Source: Bacteroidota bacterium
GTDB lineage: Bacteria; Bacteroidota; Bacteroidia; AKYH767-A; 2013-40CM-41-45
Length of the DNA: 64,000 nucleotides
Assembly (NCBI GenBank): GCA_003389385.1
Contig: QQVM01000004.1
Location: forward strand, 124,001-188,000
Reading direction: 5' to 3'
Shown here: positions 60,981 through 64,000 of the stretch, piece by piece
How positions within the stretch are numbered: the stretch's first letter is position 1
Layout: each line of letters starts with the position of its first letter
The notes under the pieces: generated by a model
What the model saw: the letters and a program-made list of their open reading frames with translations, nothing else
Database searches by the model: none
Told to the model about the DNA's origin: nothing
Translations under genes and position numbers: made by a program

Positions 60981-63767
60981 ATGGAATATCCTTTTCAGTC
61001 AATAGAAAAAAAATGGCAGGAGTACTGGAAAAACAACCAGACTTTCAAAGTGGAATTAAATCCGGACAAGCCGAAGTTTTATGTGCTGGACATGTTTCCA
61101 TATCCTTCCGGTGCTGGATTGCACGTTGGCCATCCTCTGGGATACATTGCCTCAGATATTTACAGCCGCTATAAAAGATTGAAAGGCTTCAATGTCCTGC
61201 ATCCTATGGGTTATGATGCCTTTGGCCTTCCGGCAGAACAATATGCAATACAAACTGGACAGCATCCTGCAATCACCACTGCAGCGAATATATCAAGATA
61301 TCGTGAACAGCTTGATAAAATTGGCCTCTCCTACGACTGGAGCCGGGAAATCAGGACATGCGATCCGGATTATTATAAATGGACTCAGTGGATATTTGTC
61401 AGGCTCTTTAACTCATGGTACGACAATTCTGAGAAAAAAGCCAGGGATATATCTTCACTGATAAGCGTTTTTGAAAAAAGCGGAAACTCTGAAATCAATG
61501 CTGCCTCCGAATTCAAGGATTCTTTTTCAGCAAATGAATGGAATTCATTTGCTGAGTCTGAACGTGAAAATATTCTGCAGTCATACAGGCTTGCCTATAT
61601 TTCAGAAGCTACTGTGAACTGGTGCCCTGCTCTGGGTACTGTACTGGCAAATGAGGAAGTAAAAGAAGGTGTCAGTGAACGGGGAGGTCATCCAGTTGAG
61701 AGGAAACTCATGAAACAATGGAGTTTGAGAATTACAGCATATGCGGAACGTTTGCTCAATGATCTGGATGGAATTGACTGGCCTGACTCTGTAAAAGAGC
61801 AGCAAAGAAACTGGATTGGTAAGAGTGAAGGTGCGCAACTTTCATTCGCACTTGATAAGGACGGACTAAAACTGGAAGTGTTCACCACAAGACCCGATAC
61901 AATTTTTGGTGTCAGTTTCATGACTATAGCGCCGGAACATGAATTACTCGAAAAGATCGTCATTCCTGAGAGGAAAGAGGAAGTGTTAAGTTATGTACGT
62001 GAATCCGCTAACAGAAGTGAAAGAGAAAGAGTGTCGGAGGTGAAGAGAATCAGCGGTGTATTTACCGGCACTTTTGCGATTCATCCTTTCACTGGAAATA
62101 AAATTCCTGTTTGGGTAGGTGATTATGTACTCGCCGGCTACGGAACCGGGGCTGTCATGTCTGTCCCTGCTCACGATGAAAGGGATCATGCTTTCGCCAA
62201 ACATTTCAATATTCCGATCCCTCAGGTAATTAGCGCGCCAGATGGTTTTGATTTCCTGGAGAAAGCTTATGACGCAAAAGAAGGTGTTTGCATCAATTCG
62301 GATTTTCTGAATGGATTGAAAGTGAAGGATGCTATTACAAAAGCAGTCAATGAAATTGAATCGAGAAGTATTGGGAAGGGTAGAACTAATTATCGGCTCA
62401 GGGATGCTGTTTTTGGTAGACAACGCTACTGGGGCGAACCAATTCCTGTATATTACAAAGATGGAATTCCATATACATTACCGGAAGATGAACTTCCGTT
62501 AATTCTTCCGGAAGTTGATAAGTATCTACCCAGAGAAGATGGAGAACCGCCTTTGGCCAGAGCAAATGACTGGAAGTATAAAGGAAAATATGATTATGAG
62601 CTGACTACCATGCCTGGTTGGGCCGGATCTTCCTGGTATTTTCTGAGGTATATGGATTCTTCCAATGATCAATCAATTGCGTCGCAAGATGCACTGGACT
62701 ATTGGAAACAAGTCGATCTGTATATGGGTGGAGCAGAACATGCCACAGGCCATCTTCTTTATGTCAGATTCTGGACCAAGTTCCTTTATGATATCGGATT
62801 CCTTAAGATAACAGAGCCTGCAAAAAAGCTCATCAATCAGGGAATGATTCAAGGCCGGTCAAATTTTGTTTACAGGTTAAAGGATAGCAATACTTTTGTT
62901 TCTTATAATCTGAGAGGCCAGCATGAAACGATTGCTTTGCATGTTGATGTCAATATTGTGGAGAATGATGAATTGGATATTGAAGCATTCAGAAACTGGA
63001 GACCTGAATATTCAGATGCAGAGTTTATTCTTGAGGACGGAAAATATATCTGCGGCGCTGAGATAGAAAAAATGTCTAAATCAAAATGGAATGTAGTCAG
63101 CCCGGATTCCATGATTGAGAAATATGGTGCTGACTGCCTCAGGCTTTATGAAATGTTCCTCGGACCACTTGAGCTCAGCAAGCCATGGAATACCAATGGT
63201 ATCAGTGGTACTTCAAACTTCATTAGAAAACTGTGGAAGCTCTATCATGAACCGGTTGAGGGAGCTAAAGATTTGGTTTGGGCTGTGAACAATGAGGCAC
63301 CATCAAAAGCGGAATTGAAAATTCTTCATCAAACGATAAAAAAAATTGCAGATGATATTGAGCGTTATTCCTTCAATACATCTGTCAGCAATTTTATGAT
63401 TTGTGTGAATGAATTGACTAATCTGAAATGCAGAAAGAGGGCTATCCTTGAGCCTTTGGCCATAATTCTCTCGCCTTATGCTCCTCATATTTCTGAAGAA
63501 TTGTGGGAGAAGCTGGGTCATAACAGCAGTGTTTCGCAAGCTTCATTCCCTGAATTCAATCAGGAATATCTTGTGGAGGATCAATTTGCTTACCCCATTT
63601 CATTCAATGGTAAAACAAAATTTAACATCGAACTGCCACTTAAGCTGAGCAAGGAACAAATCGAGCAGGAGGTCCTTGATAAGGAAGAAGTGAAGAAACT
63701 CCTTGCCGGACAAACTCCCAAAAAAGTAGTTGTTGTGCCGGGAAGAATTGTGAATATTGTGTTCTGA
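60981..63767 (+). CDS. leuS: Leucine--tRNA ligase
   Basis: Class Ia aminoacyl-tRNA synthetase of 928 residues. The HIGH equivalent is HVGH (48-51) and the KMSKS loop is EKMSKSKWN. The CP1 editing domain carries [13 protein letters not shown] and [17 protein letters not shown], so editing is likely intact. Two Bacteroidota-type insertions are visible: residues ~155-200, before [14 protein letters not shown], and a ~50-residue insert between MIQGRSN and the KMSKS loop. The C-terminal tRNA-binding domain ends [12 protein letters not shown]. Confidence 0.96.
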   Translation: MEYPFQSIEKKWQEYWKNNQTFKVELNPDKPKFYVLDMFPYPSGAGLHVGHPLGYIASDIYSRYKRLKGFNVLHPMGYDAFGLPAEQYAIQTGQHPAITTAANISRYREQLDKIGLSYDWSREIRTCDPDYYKWTQWIFVRLFNSWYDNSEKKARDISSLISVFEKSGNSEINAASEFKDSFSANEWNSFAESERENILQSYRLAYISEATVNWCPALGTVLANEEVKEGVSERGGHPVERKLMKQWSLRITAYAERLLNDLDGIDWPDSVKEQQRNWIGKSEGAQLSFALDKDGLKLEVFTTRPDTIFGVSFMTIAPEHELLEKIVIPERKEEVLSYVRESANRSERERVSEVKRISGVFTGTFAIHPFTGNKIPVWVGDYVLAGYGTGAVMSVPAHDERDHAFAKHFNIPIPQVISAPDGFDFLEKAYDAKEGVCINSDFLNGLKVKDAITKAVNEIESRSIGKGRTNYRLRDAVFGRQRYWGEPIPVYYKDGIPYTLPEDELPLILPEVDKYLPREDGEPPLARANDWKYKGKYDYELTTMPGWAGSSWYFLRYMDSSNDQSIASQDALDYWKQVDLYMGGAEHATGHLLYVRFWTKFLYDIGFLKITEPAKKLINQGMIQGRSNFVYRLKDSNTFVSYNLRGQHETIALHVDVNIVENDELDIEAFRNWRPEYSDAEFILEDGKYICGAEIEKMSKSKWNVVSPDSMIEKYGADCLRLYEMFLGPLELSKPWNTNGISGTSNFIRKLWKLYHEPVEGAKDLVWAVNNEAPSKAELKILHQTIKKIADDIERYSFNTSVSNFMICVNELTNLKCRKRAILEPLAIILSPYAPHISEELWEKLGHNSSVSQASFPEFNQEYLVEDQFAYPISFNGKTKFNIELPLKLSKEQIEQEVLDKEEVKKLLAGQTPKKVVVVPGRIVNIVF

Positions 63768-63864
63768 AATTATCAGGTTTGAAAACAGGCAATTACTGAA
63801 TACAGCATTCAGGGATTTGCTTTAATTTGTTAAAAAAGTCTAATTTGCCGTCAAATTTCAAGGA

Positions 63865-64000
63865 ATGAACCAACTGAACCAACATATAGAGGCCCTGATT
63901 TTTTGCTCAGAACAAAGCATTTCACTGGATGATATTGCCGGATCGCTTAAACTGACATTTGACTGGGAACCGACAGAATCGGAAATTCTTCACGCGATTT
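63865..64000 (+). CDS. scpB: Segregation and condensation protein ScpB (3' partial)
   Basis: The first 45 residues are in the window: MNQLNQHIEALIFCSEQ, then SISLDDIAGSL. The IEALIFCSEQ opening is the ScpB signature. ScpB binds ScpA and SMC for chromosome compaction. The gene runs off the right edge. Confidence 0.82.
   Translation, partial: MNQLNQHIEALIFCSEQSISLDDIAGSLKLTFDWEPTESEILHAI

Overview
The window is chromosomal DNA of a Bacteroidota bacterium. The evidence is two secreted proteins with type A type IX secretion (T9SS) C-termini, a PKD/CHU_C (type B) protein paired with a PorP/SprF-like barrel, a fused MurF-Alr enzyme, many intergenic matches to the Bacteroidota -7 element TAnnTTTG, and the characteristic order ftsX - DUF3098 - uppP - truB - queA. 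Genes are dense, with no gap above 300 bases. I see no insertion sequence, prophage, CRISPR array, tRNA or rRNA.

Layout. 1-5.9 kb: two T9SS cargo proteins (an M64-type metallopeptidase cut by the left edge, and a beta-propeller-like protein) and a TPR protein. 5.9-12 kb: a SiaA-like phosphatase divergent from siaB-siaC, a large ABCG-type ABC protein, and a lipoprotein. 12-25 kb: dCMP deaminase, an S41 protease, Mn-type superoxide dismutase, an AsmA-like protein, a histidine kinase, hemW, rsmI, a conserved hypothetical, tdk and murF-alr. 25-36.8 kb: PorP/SprF plus PKD-CHU_C, meaB, a small glycan module (GT2, GT9, O-antigen ligase-like), a second S41 protease, yidD, rnpA, hemD, and a DUF4271 membrane protein. 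36.8-40.1 kb: ECF sigma, anti-sigma, CX4CH cytochrome-like lipoprotein, YceI and DUF5777 barrel. 40.2-47.2 kb: a six-gene one-strand run of three B12-domain-type radical SAM proteins, two methyltransferases and a winged-helix/nucleotidyltransferase protein. 47.4-50.4 kb: an ECF sigma/zinc anti-sigma pair followed by an HvfABC-type copper RiPP operon. 50.5-64 kb: GT87, acyl-CoA dehydrogenase, recJ, a 4-TM protein, glutamate dehydrogenase, queA, truB, uppP, DUF3098, ftsX, leuS and the start of scpB.

The most interesting regions are the HvfABC operon (precursor with five EGKCG motifs, a strong hairpin between precursor and maturase, its own ECF pair) and the adjacent radical SAM/methyltransferase/nucleotidyltransferase cluster, which I cannot assign to a known pathway. 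A SiaABC partner-switch module without a nearby SiaD is third. All product calls come from reading motifs; no database search was run.
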